32,990 bases of DNA from Clostridia bacterium (GTDB lineage Bacteria > Bacillota > Clostridia > DSM-8532). The stretch covers positions 1-32,990 of the forward strand of contig JAIFNI010000287.1 of assembly GCA_020047785.1 (NCBI GenBank), given 5' to 3'. Shown here piece after piece: positions 1 through 7,988 of this stretch (its first letter is position 1; each line of letters starts with the position of its first letter). Under the pieces are notes generated by a model that was not told where the DNA came from, searched no databases, and saw nothing but the letters and a program-made list of their open reading frames with translations. The position numbers were made by a program, and so were the translations under genes.

Positions 1-199
1 CCTCGTCCGGTGAACCGAATTCCTTCAGCAGGATCTCCAGTTTTCCATCATCCGTGCCGGCTTCACCGGAGGGGGTCTGGCCGTCCTCCATGCGTTCCAG
101 CAAATCGGATTCCAGTTCCCGCAGAATATCCTCCCGGCCTTTGTCCGGCAGGTGTCGGCCGACAGCATGCAGATAGCGGTTCATCAGTTCCTTGTTCAT
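1..199 (-). CDS. HAAS-domain protein, N-terminal part (cut by window edge)
   Basis: The reading frame starts at an ATG at 199 and runs off the left edge, so only about 66 residues are visible. It begins MNKELMNRYLHAVGRHLP and continues with DILRELESDLLERMED. This helical, charged pattern is typical of the HAAS (DUF1700-like) domain found at the N-terminus of small membrane proteins encoded directly after PadR regulators. The start codon overlaps the stop of the PadR gene (ATGA), so the two are translationally coupled in one operon. Family knowledge says the HAAS part is usually followed by transmembrane helices or a permease-like module; that part lies outside the window. The function is unknown beyond likely membrane or signalling roles under PadR control. 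Confidence 0.72.
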   Translation of the reverse strand, partial: MNKELMNRYLHAVGRHLPDKGREDILRELESDLLERMEDGQTPSGEAGTDDGKLEILLKEFGSPDE

Positions 200-521
200 A
201 TTGCATCCTCCTTGCGGATGAGGGCGTTTACAGCCTCATTCATTTTATTCCAGGCTTCGACCAGTTCAGTCAGCGTCTGTTCTCCCAGCCTGTTGATACG
301 ATAATACCTTCTGGGGCGGGATTCTTCGAGATTCCAGCTGCTCTCGAGCAGATCCTGTTTCTCCAGACGCCGCAGCAGCGGATACAGCGTGTTCTGGCAT
401 CCGCCAGCCGCTGCTGGAGCAGATAGCCGTACAAAGGTTCCTTCAGGGCACCGAGTACGCAGAGGGTAAGGGTTCCCCGGCGCAGTTCCTGCGTCAGTGT
501 TTCCACAAGGGACACGTCCAT
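196..521 (-). pseudogene. PadR-family transcriptional repressor, frameshifted
   Basis: From the ATG at 521 the first 42 residues are a clear PadR winged-helix start, with a helix reading LRRGTLTLCVLGALKEPLYGY and then LLQQRLADA. The frame then goes wrong. The rest of the PadR domain is found in the next frame, starting QNTLYPLLRRLEKQDLL, continuing with a wing containing ESRPRRYYRI and ending at a TGA at 198-196. About five residues (GI-x-V-E in relatives) are missing at the join near position 395, which fits an out-of-frame deletion of about 16 bp rather than a single-base error. PadR proteins repress their own operon and the adjacent HAAS gene; here the DNA-recognition half would not be translated. 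A consensus promoter with an internal inverted repeat lies upstream at 571-600. An assembly error is possible but less likely given the deletion size. Confidence 0.8.
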
Positions 522-570
522 GACATCACTTCCTGTTCCTTTGGATTTGAATCAGCATGCTTTCATTTGC

Positions 571-600
571 ATTATACTGTGTGACGAACAGTAATGTCAA
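571..600 (-). promoter_or_regulatory. Consensus sigma-A promoter of the PadR-HAAS operon
   Basis: Reading the minus strand there is a perfect -35 TTGACA (600-595), an 18-bp spacer and a perfect -10 TATAAT (576-571). It lies about 50 bp upstream of the PadR start at 521. Twelve of twelve consensus bases mark an intrinsically strong promoter that would normally need a repressor. Confidence 0.82.
575..593. promoter_or_regulatory. Candidate PadR operator (inverted repeat in promoter spacer)
   Basis: TACTGT and ACAGTA form a perfect 6-bp inverted repeat separated by 7 bp. The repeat sits between the -35 and -10 boxes of the PadR promoter and overlaps the -10 by two bases. A dyad here would block RNA polymerase, as is known for PadR autoregulation. 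Assigning it to PadR is inference from position. Confidence 0.6.
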
Positions 601-640
601 GAGAAAGTATAGCGATTCATTACGAAAATGTTAAATGCTA

Positions 641-670
641 TCGACACCACATGCATCAGGCATTTATACT
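641..670 (+). promoter_or_regulatory. Probable promoter for the GH101/129-like gene and downstream cassette
   Basis: TCGACA (641-646), an 18-bp spacer and TATACT (665-670) each match five of six consensus bases. The site points toward the hydrolase start at 776, leaving a leader of about 100 nt that contains the duplicated segment at 699-761. No closer promoter is visible. Confidence 0.5.
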
Positions 671-698
671 CGATTGGATGGGCATTTGAGGCGAACCC

Positions 699-761
699 AT
701 GCCCGAAACGGTTCAGCTGAACACATACCCGAAACGGTCAGCTGAATCCATGCCCGGCAGG
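699..761 (+). repeat. Imperfect tandem duplication (25/26 bp) in the leader before 776
   Basis: ATGCCCGAAACGGTTCAGCT (699 on) is repeated as ATACCCGAAACGGTCAGCTG (725 on). The first bases of a third copy (ATGCCCGGCAGG, from 750) run into the ribosome binding site. The two full copies differ at a few positions, including one single-base indel. The array lies between promoter and start codon. Confidence 0.75.
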
Positions 762-775
762 GAGAGGAAGAAGAG

Positions 776-2629
776 ATGTCAACAACAGGAACTGAAGCCA
801 TTTATACACTCTCCAACACGTTTCTGGCAGTATCCTTTGCTGTGCGGGAGCGGCGCCTGTCCGTTCATGATCAGCGAATCGACAAATGCTGGACACAGGA
901 ACCGCTGGATCCGCGCTTTTACATCGAATTGGTTCAGGTGGAGGAGTCAAGCCTTTTTCTGACTCTTTCCGGTCCATTCCCCCTGCGACTCACCTATCGG
1001 CTGGAGGGTGCGGAGCTGATCCTGGCCTGCGCCGCGGATCCGGATGCGCCGCTTGATGCCGTTACCCTGCCGGCATTCCAGCCCCCGGACAAGGAGCATT
1101 GGCAGCTGCAGACCGATGGGGAGGGACTTCTGCTGAAAGTGGATGACACCGGTTACCCGTCGGGTGAATTCCCCCTGTACTTCTGCGGCGGAGGGCCTGC
1201 CATGGCGTGGGGCGGTCTGGTCGACGGCAGTCTGGACAGCGGATATATGGCCATCTTCGAGACCCCGTTCGACATGGCGGTCGGCTATCACCGTTCGGAA
1301 GGTCTCCTCGCATTCTCGCCGGTTCTTCTCGGTTCCATGGGCAAGCTGGGATACGAACGCCGGATCAGGTATGTGTTTTTCGATCACGGCGGGTATGTTG
1401 CGCAATGCAAGCGGTACCGCGCTTTCGCATGGGCTCGGTTCAATGTGGAGACCCTTCGGGAAAAGCAGAAGCGTTTTCCCGCACTGGCGAACATGCTTGG
1501 AGCCGTCCATGTGTATGTGTGGGACAAAGCACGCACCCCGGCATTTGCCATGCAGCTCAAAGCCGCGGGAATCGGGAAGGCGCTGATCCTTTGGGACCCC
1601 AACCATGTGCCTTATCCACCGGAAGGATATGATACGGCACTGAAGGAAATCGGATACGCCACAGGCGGCTATGAGCTCTTCACCGACATCCATCCGGACG
1701 ATTATCCCGGGAATGCGATGGTTCATTCCGCGCCGCTGAAAAGGAATGTCTATCCGGGCGGCTTTGACCGGCTGACCGCCCGCAGGAAGGATGGAACGAC
1801 CTATTCCAATGAATTTGGAAACTATATCTGCCCGGCGGCCATTCGTCCGGAAATGATCCGGCGCGTGGAAAAGGAACTGGCCGTCTACCCGCATGAGACC
1901 TATTTCCTGGACGTTTATCAGGCTAACGGTTTGTATGAGTGTCATCATCCGGAGCATCCGCTGACCCGGGAAGGTTATGCTGAAAACATCCTCGCCAATT
2001 GTTCCCTTCTGGAGGACCGGTACGGTCTGTATCTCGGCGGTGAATTCGGTTCGGATTTCGCGGCCGCCAAAGGCTGCTATGTGCACGGCATGATGACGCT
2101 GCAGCGGACGTGGTTCAACTCGGAAGCGGACCGACCGGGCACGATCTGGTACAAGGGGGATTGGGGAAGCAATCCGCGCCCCTCCATCATGCTGGGGGCC
2201 AGAACTGCATCCGACACGTATCACCGGTATTCGCTCAACGAGGGCACCCGCGTGCCGCTGTATGAACTGGTCTATCATGATGCCGTCGTCACGTCGTGGC
2301 GATGGGAGGACGGCAACCACCATTGTCCGGAAATCTGGTGGAAGAAGGACCTGTTCAACGTCCTGTATGGCTCCGCGCCGCTTTGGTCCATCGATCAGGA
2401 ACGTTGGGACAGCTTCCAGGCCAACTTTGTGGAAAGCTTCAACCGGATTTGTCCATGGCTGGAACAAGTCTGCCGGGATGAAATGACGGATCATCGGTTC
2501 GTCACGGCGGACGGTACGGTGCAGGAATCTTTGTTTTCTTCCGGCAAACGTGTCATCGTCAATTTCGGGGAGGAACCGGTTCAGGTTGACGGACATCATG
2601 TCGGGCGACGCGATTTCGTCACCTGCTGA
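776..2629 (+). CDS. Glycoside hydrolase related to GH101/GH129 (PF11308-like)
   Basis: A 617-residue protein with no signal peptide. An N-terminal beta-rich part (about 1-235) precedes a barrel-like region containing HVYVWDK, LWDPNHVPYPPEGYD and DIHPDDYP. This pattern fits the GHL group related to endo-alpha-N-acetylgalactosaminidase GH101 and alpha-N-acetylgalactosaminidase GH129. Likely catalytic acids are D379 (YFLDVYQANG) as nucleophile and E423 (LGGEFGSDF) as acid/base. Their spacing of 44 is close to that I recall for the Bifidobacterium GH129 enzyme. The start follows a GGGAGAGG site 7 nt upstream. It shares direction with the VTC-DUF4956-CotH genes and may be cotranscribed, but a 108-bp repeat-containing gap separates them. 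The family call is reasonable; substrate (alpha-GalNAc of O-glycans or another alpha-glycoside) is inference. Confidence 0.68.
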   Translation: MSTTGTEAIYTLSNTFLAVSFAVRERRLSVHDQRIDKCWTQEPLDPRFYIELVQVEESSLFLTLSGPFPLRLTYRLEGAELILACAADPDAPLDAVTLPAFQPPDKEHWQLQTDGEGLLLKVDDTGYPSGEFPLYFCGGGPAMAWGGLVDGSLDSGYMAIFETPFDMAVGYHRSEGLLAFSPVLLGSMGKLGYERRIRYVFFDHGGYVAQCKRYRAFAWARFNVETLREKQKRFPALANMLGAVHVYVWDKARTPAFAMQLKAAGIGKALILWDPNHVPYPPEGYDTALKEIGYATGGYELFTDIHPDDYPGNAMVHSAPLKRNVYPGGFDRLTARRKDGTTYSNEFGNYICPAAIRPEMIRRVEKELAVYPHETYFLDVYQANGLYECHHPEHPLTREGYAENILANCSLLEDRYGLYLGGEFGSDFAAAKGCYVHGMMTLQRTWFNSEADRPGTIWYKGDWGSNPRPSIMLGARTASDTYHRYSLNEGTRVPLYELVYHDAVVTSWRWEDGNHHCPEIWWKKDLFNVLYGSAPLWSIDQERWDSFQANFVESFNRICPWLEQVCRDEMTDHRFVTADGTVQESLFSSGKRVIVNFGEEPVQVDGHHVGRRDFVTC

Positions 2630-2698
2630 TATCGGTCCCGCAAATGATATCGATACCTGCAGATACCGGTCACGCAGATGAATACATCACTTGCGGAT
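2611..2698 (+). repeat. Degenerate ~17-18 bp tandem array spanning the 3' end and stop of the hydrolase gene
   Basis: Five diverged units follow each other: CGATTTCGTCACCTGCT (2611, last codons of the gene), GATATCGGTCCCGCAAAT (2628), GATATCGATACCTGCA (2646), GATACCGGTCACGCAGAT (2662) and GAATACATCACTTGCGGAT (2680). The first unit is coding and the stop codon TGA sits on the unit border, so the downstream units look like copies of the gene's own end. Confidence 0.6.
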
Positions 2699-2737
2699 GC
2701 CGCCCCCTCGCTGACAAAAAAGAACAGGAGCCCTCCT

Positions 2738-3430
2738 ATGACCGGATTTGCCGTGGATCGGCATGAATGGAAATATCTCGTATCCCGGAAGGAGCACCGG
2801 ATTCTGTCCGGACTGCTGGCCGGTGTGTTCGACGCGGACCCCCATGCAGGGTCCGAGGGCACGTACCCGGTTCGCAGCCTGTATTTTGACACTCCAGATC
2901 AATATGGATACCATTCGAAGATCGATGGCCTTTCGGACCGTCACAAGGTCCGTCTTCGGCTGTATGATGTCACACAGACAAAAGTGAAGCTGGAGCTGAA
3001 AGCGAAATCAGGAAATGTCATGCGAAAGGAAACCCTTTGGATTACAAGGCATGACGCGGAACAGCTGTGCAGGGGCGAGACGGATTTTCTGGCGGACCTG
3101 GAGGCGGGAAATGCGGGTGCCCTCTACCGGGCCATCAAGCGGGAGACACTGCGACCTGTCACTTTGGTGGAATATGACAGGGAGGCTTATATCTGTTCGG
3201 CCCAGTCCATCCGGATCAATTTCGATTTGAATGTGCGCGCAACGTCTTCCTGTCTTGATTTGTTTCATGAGGAACCAGCATTCACACGTCTTTCAGATAA
3301 AGAGGACATTGTTCTGGAGGTGAAACATCCCGGCCATCTGCCGGATTTTCTCCGAAGCCTCCTGTCCGTTTGTGACCCGGTCCGCACATCCTACAGCAAG
3401 TACTGCATCGCCAGGGAACGGATTTTCTGA
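2738..3430 (+). CDS. VTC-domain protein (polyphosphate polymerase-like tunnel fold)
   Basis: A 230-residue protein starting at the ATG at 2738, which follows AGGAG by 6 nt; an in-frame ATG at 2678 lacks a ribosome site. The VTC signature strands are all present in order: RHEWKYLV, VRSLYFDT, RHKVRLRLY, KLELKAK, VEYDREAY, RINFDLN, VLEVKH and a final SKYCIAR. In yeast Vtc4 and bacterial relatives the basic and acidic residues on these strands line a tunnel that makes polyphosphate from nucleotide. The enzyme would be cytoplasmic, and DUF4956 follows immediately, as is common for bacterial VTC genes. Catalysis is not proven for bacterial stand-alone VTC proteins. The last 55 bp of the gene are tandemly duplicated downstream. 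Confidence 0.9.
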   Translation: MTGFAVDRHEWKYLVSRKEHRILSGLLAGVFDADPHAGSEGTYPVRSLYFDTPDQYGYHSKIDGLSDRHKVRLRLYDVTQTKVKLELKAKSGNVMRKETLWITRHDAEQLCRGETDFLADLEAGNAGALYRAIKRETLRPVTLVEYDREAYICSAQSIRINFDLNVRATSSCLDLFHEEPAFTRLSDKEDIVLEVKHPGHLPDFLRSLLSVCDPVRTSYSKYCIARERIF

Positions 3431-3510
3431 TAGGGTCCGCACATCCTACAGCAAGTACTGCATGGCCAGGGAGCGGATATTCTGACCCGGTCCGCGCATC
3501 CTGCCGGGAA
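3373..3510 (+). repeat. 55-bp tandem duplication of the VTC gene 3' end including the stop
   Basis: Copy 1 (3373-3427) is the end of the VTC coding sequence. Copy 2 (3428-3482) begins with the stop codon TGA and matches copy 1 at about 49 of 55 positions. A partial third copy runs from 3483 to about 3510. The period is exactly 55 bp, not a multiple of three, so the second copy is not a coding extension. Confidence 0.93.
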
Positions 3511-3544
3511 TGTTGAACAGAGAACAGAAACATGAGGAGGACAC

Positions 3545-4210
3545 ATGAAACAACTGATCGAACTGATGAATACCCCGGGCGCGGTGCTTGCCTGGCCGCA
3601 AATAGCTCTGAACCTTGGGGTCACCCTCATGCTGGCGCTCGTTCTGTTCTTCGCCTACCGGATGACGTATTCGGGCGTGGCATACTCGCGGAGCTTCAAT
3701 GTGTCCATTGTCATGACGGCCATGGTCACCGCCATTGTCATGATGGTCATCGGCAACAATCTGGCGCTGTCGCTCGGGATGGTGGGTGCCTTGTCGATTG
3801 TTCGTTTCCGTGCGGCGGTCAAAGAACCGAAGGACATTTCCTACCTGTTCTGGGGACTTGCCATCGGACTTTCCGCAGGAACAGGCGCCTATGGCATCGC
3901 CATCGTCGGAACACTGGCCATGACCTTTGTGGTGCTGGCATTTCATGTCACGGCAAGAGACCACGGGGCATCCTATCTGCTCGTTGTGAAGGGGGAAGCC
4001 TTTTCGACCGATGCGGTGGCCCGTCTTGTGAAGTCCGCGACGCGGAGACAGCGGTTGAAAATGCAGAATACCAGCCTGGACGCCGTGGAATGCGTCTTCG
4101 AAGTGAAAATCCGTCCAGCCTCGGAAGCCGACATTGTCAAGTCCCTCCGGGAAATCGAAGGAGTGCGGATTGTGAACCTCGTGTCCTATCACGGAGAAAT
4201 TGGCGGTTGA
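3545..4210 (+). CDS. DUF4956 integral membrane protein
   Basis: A 221-residue protein preceded by an AGGAGG site. The N-terminal two thirds carry hydrophobic segments at about residues 20-40, 55-75 and 97-140. Between them is the family's conserved stretch GNNLALSLGMVGALSIVRFR followed by KEPKDISYLFWGLAIGL. The C-terminal 75 residues are soluble and end in a small alpha/beta ACT-like fold with a VFEVKIRP strand. DUF4956 proteins are typically encoded beside VTC-domain and CotH genes, as here, which suggests a joint role at the membrane, perhaps handling polyphosphate or a phosphorylated surface polymer. The biochemical function is unknown. Its stop lies 4 nt before the preferred start of the CotH gene. 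Confidence 0.88.
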   Translation: MKQLIELMNTPGAVLAWPQIALNLGVTLMLALVLFFAYRMTYSGVAYSRSFNVSIVMTAMVTAIVMMVIGNNLALSLGMVGALSIVRFRAAVKEPKDISYLFWGLAIGLSAGTGAYGIAIVGTLAMTFVVLAFHVTARDHGASYLLVVKGEAFSTDAVARLVKSATRRQRLKMQNTSLDAVECVFEVKIRPASEADIVKSLREIEGVRIVNLVSYHGEIGG

Positions 4211-4214
4211 TGGG

Positions 4215-6491
4215 ATGGATGACAGGAAAGGGATCGCAATTTTCCTGGCAGCGGCGCTCTGCCTGATGGCCGTATCTGCTGTGGCCGACGCCAAAAACCG
4301 CTTGGACCCGGAAAACCTGTTGAAAATGGAAACGCCGATCCGCATCAATGAAGTGGTGACGGACAGCCGGTCTTTGCCGGAAGATCGGGATGGAACGCAT
4401 CAGGACTGGATTGAACTGTACAATTCGGGCAAAGAAGCCATTCGGCTCGAAGGGTATGGACTGAGTGACGAACCGTCCGTTCCGCTGAAATGGACCTTTC
4501 CCAATCGGGTGCTCGCGCCTGGGGCCTATCTTGTGGTTTTCGCCTCAGACAAGGAAACCGGCGGGGGAGAACTCCATACCGGGTTCAAGCTGAACCGGAG
4601 CGGAGACAAGCTCAGCCTTTCCGATCCGGAAGGACACCTGCTCCAGACCTTGCTGCTGGCTGAATCCGTTCCGGACATGGCTTATGGTCTTGATGAGAAC
4701 GGACAGTATGTGTACTGGACGCAGGGAACACCGGGTGAACGGAACAACGGAACCCTCATCGACGATGTCGGCGTTTACAGAAAGGGATGCGAAATCACAG
4801 CCTCGCATTCGGCCGGATTTTATCAAGAGGAATTTGATCTGACGCTTTCCGTGGACGGGGAAGACCTTGAAATCCACTATACGCTTGATGGGTCGACCCC
4901 GACGGTTGCTTCGCCCCAGTATGATTCTCCCATCCCGATTGATGCGCGAACCCATGACCTCTACTTATATGCCGGGAAACAGGTTTCCTTCGCCCAGCCG
5001 TTCGCGCCGGCACAGCGCAGCGTATTCAAGGGGACTGTCCTCTCCATGCAGGCCTTCCACGGAGAAACCCCTATTGGGAAACCGGAAATCCGGACTTTTT
5101 TCGTAGACCCGAAAGGTGCGGCGCGGTATTCTCTGCCTGTTGTTTCCCTCGTGACGGACTCGATGAATCTGTTCGACAATGCGACGGGAATTTTTGTCGT
5201 CGGCTCCGTATTTCAGGAGTCCGCGCCGGAAGTACCCGATGGAGGAACGCCTGCCAATTACAATCAGCGCGGGCGTGCCTGGGAAAGAGCTGTACATCTC
5301 GAATTCTTCGAAAAGGACGGCAAAACAACGTTCGAACAGAATCTTGGCATGCGGACGTTCGGGGCATGGTCCAGAGCAGAACCGAAGAAGTCGTTGAAGC
5401 TGTATGCGCGGGATGCGTACGAACCTGGTAAAGAAACGATGGATCATGCCTTGCTTCCAGGGCTTGTTGATGCGGGTGGTTCTCCTGTCGAATCCTTCCG
5501 TCAGCTGGTGCTGCGCAACGGAGGAAACGACTGGAATACGACCCTGTTCCGGGATCCGCTCATGCAGAGCCTTGCGGATGATGTGAAAGATAAACAGGCC
5601 AGTCGGCCCGTCATTGTCTTTCTGAACGGGGAGTACTGGGGTATTTATTATCTGACGGAAAGCCTGGATGCCGACTGGGTTTCGTCCCATTACGGGGTTG
5701 ACGCCGAAGAAATCGGCATCATCGTGAACGGCTGGGAGCTTTACGAGGGAGATGATGCAGATCTGACGGATTACCAGGGTATGATGGCCTTCACGGAATC
5801 GCATGATTTTTCGGTTGATGCCGATTTCGCGCAATTGTCCGAAATGTTGGATGTGGAGGCATATCTCCGCTATCAGGCCGCGCAGATTTATTTCGGCAAC
5901 GTGGATTGGCCGGGGAACAATCTGAAGATGTGGCGCATTCGGCCGCAGACGGATGCAGAGAAGTCTGCCACAGCAGATGCTGATGAGACTGCTGCTGTTC
6001 CGGAATCTGTCGCTGCGGAAACACAAGCAGAGAAGCCTTCCGGCAATCCCTTCGCTGACGGACGATGGCGCCCGATGCTCTACGATACGGATTTCGGATT
6101 CGGTCTGTATGGGGATCTTTCCGACTATACCCATGACACGTTGGCGTTTGTGATGGATCCCATTGGCAAGGACTGGCCCAATCCACCCTGGTCCACCTTG
6201 CTTTTCAGGAAAATGATGGATAACGCAACGTGCAGAACCCGTTTCGTTGAAATCATGACAGAAGCACTGGAGACACGCTATTCGACAGAAGTTGTGAAGA
6301 AGCGTATCCGCACATTCCAGAAAGAGCTGGAACCGGAAATGGCGGAATACGCATCCCGGTACCAGCTCTGGCGAATTTCCTCGGTCGAACAGTGGCGGGA
6401 CGAGGGCATCCGGGATTTGCTGAAGTATGCAGAGAAAAGACCGGGTTATGTCCGGATGCAGTTGAAACAGTTCATTTCAGGTCACCGGTAA
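4215..6491 (+). CDS. Exported lamin-tail / CotH kinase-like protein
   Basis: A 758-residue protein from the ATG at 4215; a TTG at 4200 inside the DUF4956 gene is an alternative start with GGAG only 3 nt away. A hydrophobic signal sequence (GIAIFLAAALCLMAVSAVADA) indicates export. Domains in order are a lamin-tail domain (about 45-160, with DWIELYNSG and LAPGAYLVVFA), a chitobiase-C-like beta domain (about 215-290, HYTLDGSTPT) and a CotH domain (about 305-690). CotH hallmarks are RLVLRNGGND-like FRQLVLRNGGNDWN, FLNGEYWGIYYLTE and LYDTDFGFG, with metal-binding D624 and D626. CotH of Bacillus is an atypical kinase that phosphorylates spore-coat protein. An Ala/Glu/Thr-rich linker near 580-610 (ATADADETAAVPESVAAETQ) interrupts the CotH part. 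With VTC and DUF4956 it forms a recurring three-gene cassette; this member acts outside the membrane. Confidence 0.88.
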   Translation: MDDRKGIAIFLAAALCLMAVSAVADAKNRLDPENLLKMETPIRINEVVTDSRSLPEDRDGTHQDWIELYNSGKEAIRLEGYGLSDEPSVPLKWTFPNRVLAPGAYLVVFASDKETGGGELHTGFKLNRSGDKLSLSDPEGHLLQTLLLAESVPDMAYGLDENGQYVYWTQGTPGERNNGTLIDDVGVYRKGCEITASHSAGFYQEEFDLTLSVDGEDLEIHYTLDGSTPTVASPQYDSPIPIDARTHDLYLYAGKQVSFAQPFAPAQRSVFKGTVLSMQAFHGETPIGKPEIRTFFVDPKGAARYSLPVVSLVTDSMNLFDNATGIFVVGSVFQESAPEVPDGGTPANYNQRGRAWERAVHLEFFEKDGKTTFEQNLGMRTFGAWSRAEPKKSLKLYARDAYEPGKETMDHALLPGLVDAGGSPVESFRQLVLRNGGNDWNTTLFRDPLMQSLADDVKDKQASRPVIVFLNGEYWGIYYLTESLDADWVSSHYGVDAEEIGIIVNGWELYEGDDADLTDYQGMMAFTESHDFSVDADFAQLSEMLDVEAYLRYQAAQIYFGNVDWPGNNLKMWRIRPQTDAEKSATADADETAAVPESVAAETQAEKPSGNPFADGRWRPMLYDTDFGFGLYGDLSDYTHDTLAFVMDPIGKDWPNPPWSTLLFRKMMDNATCRTRFVEIMTEALETRYSTEVVKKRIRTFQKELEPEMAEYASRYQLWRISSVEQWRDEGIRDLLKYAEKRPGYVRMQLKQFISGHR

Positions 6492-6504
6492 AAAATGACC
6501 GATT

Positions 6505-7887
6505 TTATGCGATCCCCAACGGTTCCAGATGTGCCGTGAAATGCCTCAGCACCGGCGGTTCCCAGGTAATGCGATATCCCATGATGGCCGCCGCGCGGTC
6601 CCTGATATCCGTCATCACGTCCGCGATGTAGTCCATATGCGCCTGTGTGTAGACCCTGCGCGGGATGGCCAGCCGGCAGAATTCAAACTCCGCCTGCAGT
6701 TGTTTTCCCGTTTTCGGGTCGTTGCCCAGCATGTAGGAACCGATATCGCAGCAGCGGATACCGCCCTCCCGATACAATTCCAGGGTCAGCGCCTGCGCGG
6801 GGAATTCGTGATACGGGATATGGGGCAAAAGGGCCTTCGCATCGAGAAACACGGCGTGTCCACCGACCGGTGTCTGGAAGGGTATTCCCGCTTCCTGCAG
6901 CTTTGCGCCAAGGTACTCGATCTGGCCGATGCGGAACCGCAGCCAGCTTTCCTCCGTACCCTCATAAAGCCCGATGGCGAGTGCTTCCAAATCACGTCCG
7001 GACAATCCGCCGTATGTCACGAACCCTTCGAAGGGAACAGTGAGTTTCTTCACATTTTCATACAAATCAGAATCCTCCCGAATTCCGACCAATCCGCCCA
7101 TGTTCACAATGGCGTCTTTTTTGGCACTCATCGTGAAGGCATCCCCATACCGGAAGGTTTCACGAACAATATCCCGGATGGAAGCATCCTTGAATTCCGG
7201 TTCTCTCATTTTCACGAAATAAGCGTTCTCCGCGAAGCGGGCCGCATCAATGATCATGCGGATGCCATACCGGTCCGCGATGGCACGGGTTTCGCGGATG
7301 TTCGCGATGGAAACGGGTTGGCCGCCCGCGCTGTTGTTTGTGATGGTCATGATGATGAGGGCCACATTGGCGGCACCTGTTTCCTGAATGGTCCGTTCCA
7401 GTGCGGCCACATCCATGTTTCCCTTGAAAGGCGCGGAATGTGCGGTATCCATGGCTTCCGGCACCACACGGTCCACCGCGATGCCGCCGGCCAGTTCCAC
7501 ATGGGCGCGGGTCGTGTCGAAGTGCATGTTGGAGATGACCGTCTGCCCGGGTTTGATGAGGTTCGGAAAAAGAACCTGCTCGGCGGCGCGGCCCTGATGG
7601 ACGGGCTGTGCATAGGTATACCCGAACAAATCACGCACGGCATCCAGCACCTTGAAGTAGCCTCGGGAACCGGCATATGCTTCGTCGCCCATCATCATGC
7701 CAGCCCATTGTCTGTCGCTCATCGCACCGGTTCCGCTGTCCGTCAGCAGATCGATGTACACATCGTCCGAACGGATGTTGAAGACATTGTATTTTGCTTC
7801 CTGCAGGCGGATTTCCCGCTCTTCGCGGGTCAGCATGCGGATGGGTTCCACCATCTTGATGCGGTAGGGTTCCGGTATGTAACGCAT
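6505..7887 (-). CDS. tnaA: Tryptophanase (tryptophan indole-lyase)
   Basis: A 460-residue PLP-dependent beta-eliminating lyase that splits L-tryptophan into indole, pyruvate and ammonia in the cytoplasm. The sequence runs colinear with E. coli Tna[75 protein letters not shown] and [15 protein letters not shown]257 of SAKKD is the expected PLP lysine; D214 and R217 match the cofactor-binding Asp and Arg. The text around [13 protein letters not shown] and PKTGKQ follows tryptophanase rather than tyrosine phenol-lyase. The start at 7887 follows GAGGAGG. No TnaC-like leader peptide was recognised upstream. It is divergent from the regulator at 8135, a plausible controller, and converges with the CotH gene, with only 13 bp between them. 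Confidence 0.93.
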   Translation of the reverse strand: MRYIPEPYRIKMVEPIRMLTREEREIRLQEAKYNVFNIRSDDVYIDLLTDSGTGAMSDRQWAGMMMGDEAYAGSRGYFKVLDAVRDLFGYTYAQPVHQGRAAEQVLFPNLIKPGQTVISNMHFDTTRAHVELAGGIAVDRVVPEAMDTAHSAPFKGNMDVAALERTIQETGAANVALIIMTITNNSAGGQPVSIANIRETRAIADRYGIRMIIDAARFAENAYFVKMREPEFKDASIRDIVRETFRYGDAFTMSAKKDAIVNMGGLVGIREDSDLYENVKKLTVPFEGFVTYGGLSGRDLEALAIGLYEGTEESWLRFRIGQIEYLGAKLQEAGIPFQTPVGGHAVFLDAKALLPHIPYHEFPAQALTLELYREGGIRCCDIGSYMLGNDPKTGKQLQAEFEFCRLAIPRRVYTQAHMDYIADVMTDIRDRAAAIMGYRITWEPPVLRHFTAHLEPLGIA

Positions 7888-7988
7888 GGATAGTCCTCCT
7901 CGCGGGTTCCTGATGCCGAAGGAGTCCTATCGGCCTTACCCGTCTTCTTATCTTCCCATACGGACATTTGCCGGAAAACGTCCTGAAT

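Noticed and set aside
699-962. Small plus-strand frame starting in the duplicated leader
   Set aside because: It overlaps the hydrolase gene in another frame, lacks a ribosome site and resembles no family.
6480-6500. GGTCA/TGACC hairpin as a terminator between the CotH gene and tnaA
   Set aside because: The stem is only 5 bp with an 11-nt loop; too weak to call, although termination must occur somewhere here.
6505-7887. Tyrosine phenol-lyase instead of tryptophanase
   Set aside because: The segments [30 protein letters not shown] and [10 protein letters not shown] follow tryptophanase rather than tyrosine phenol-lyase.
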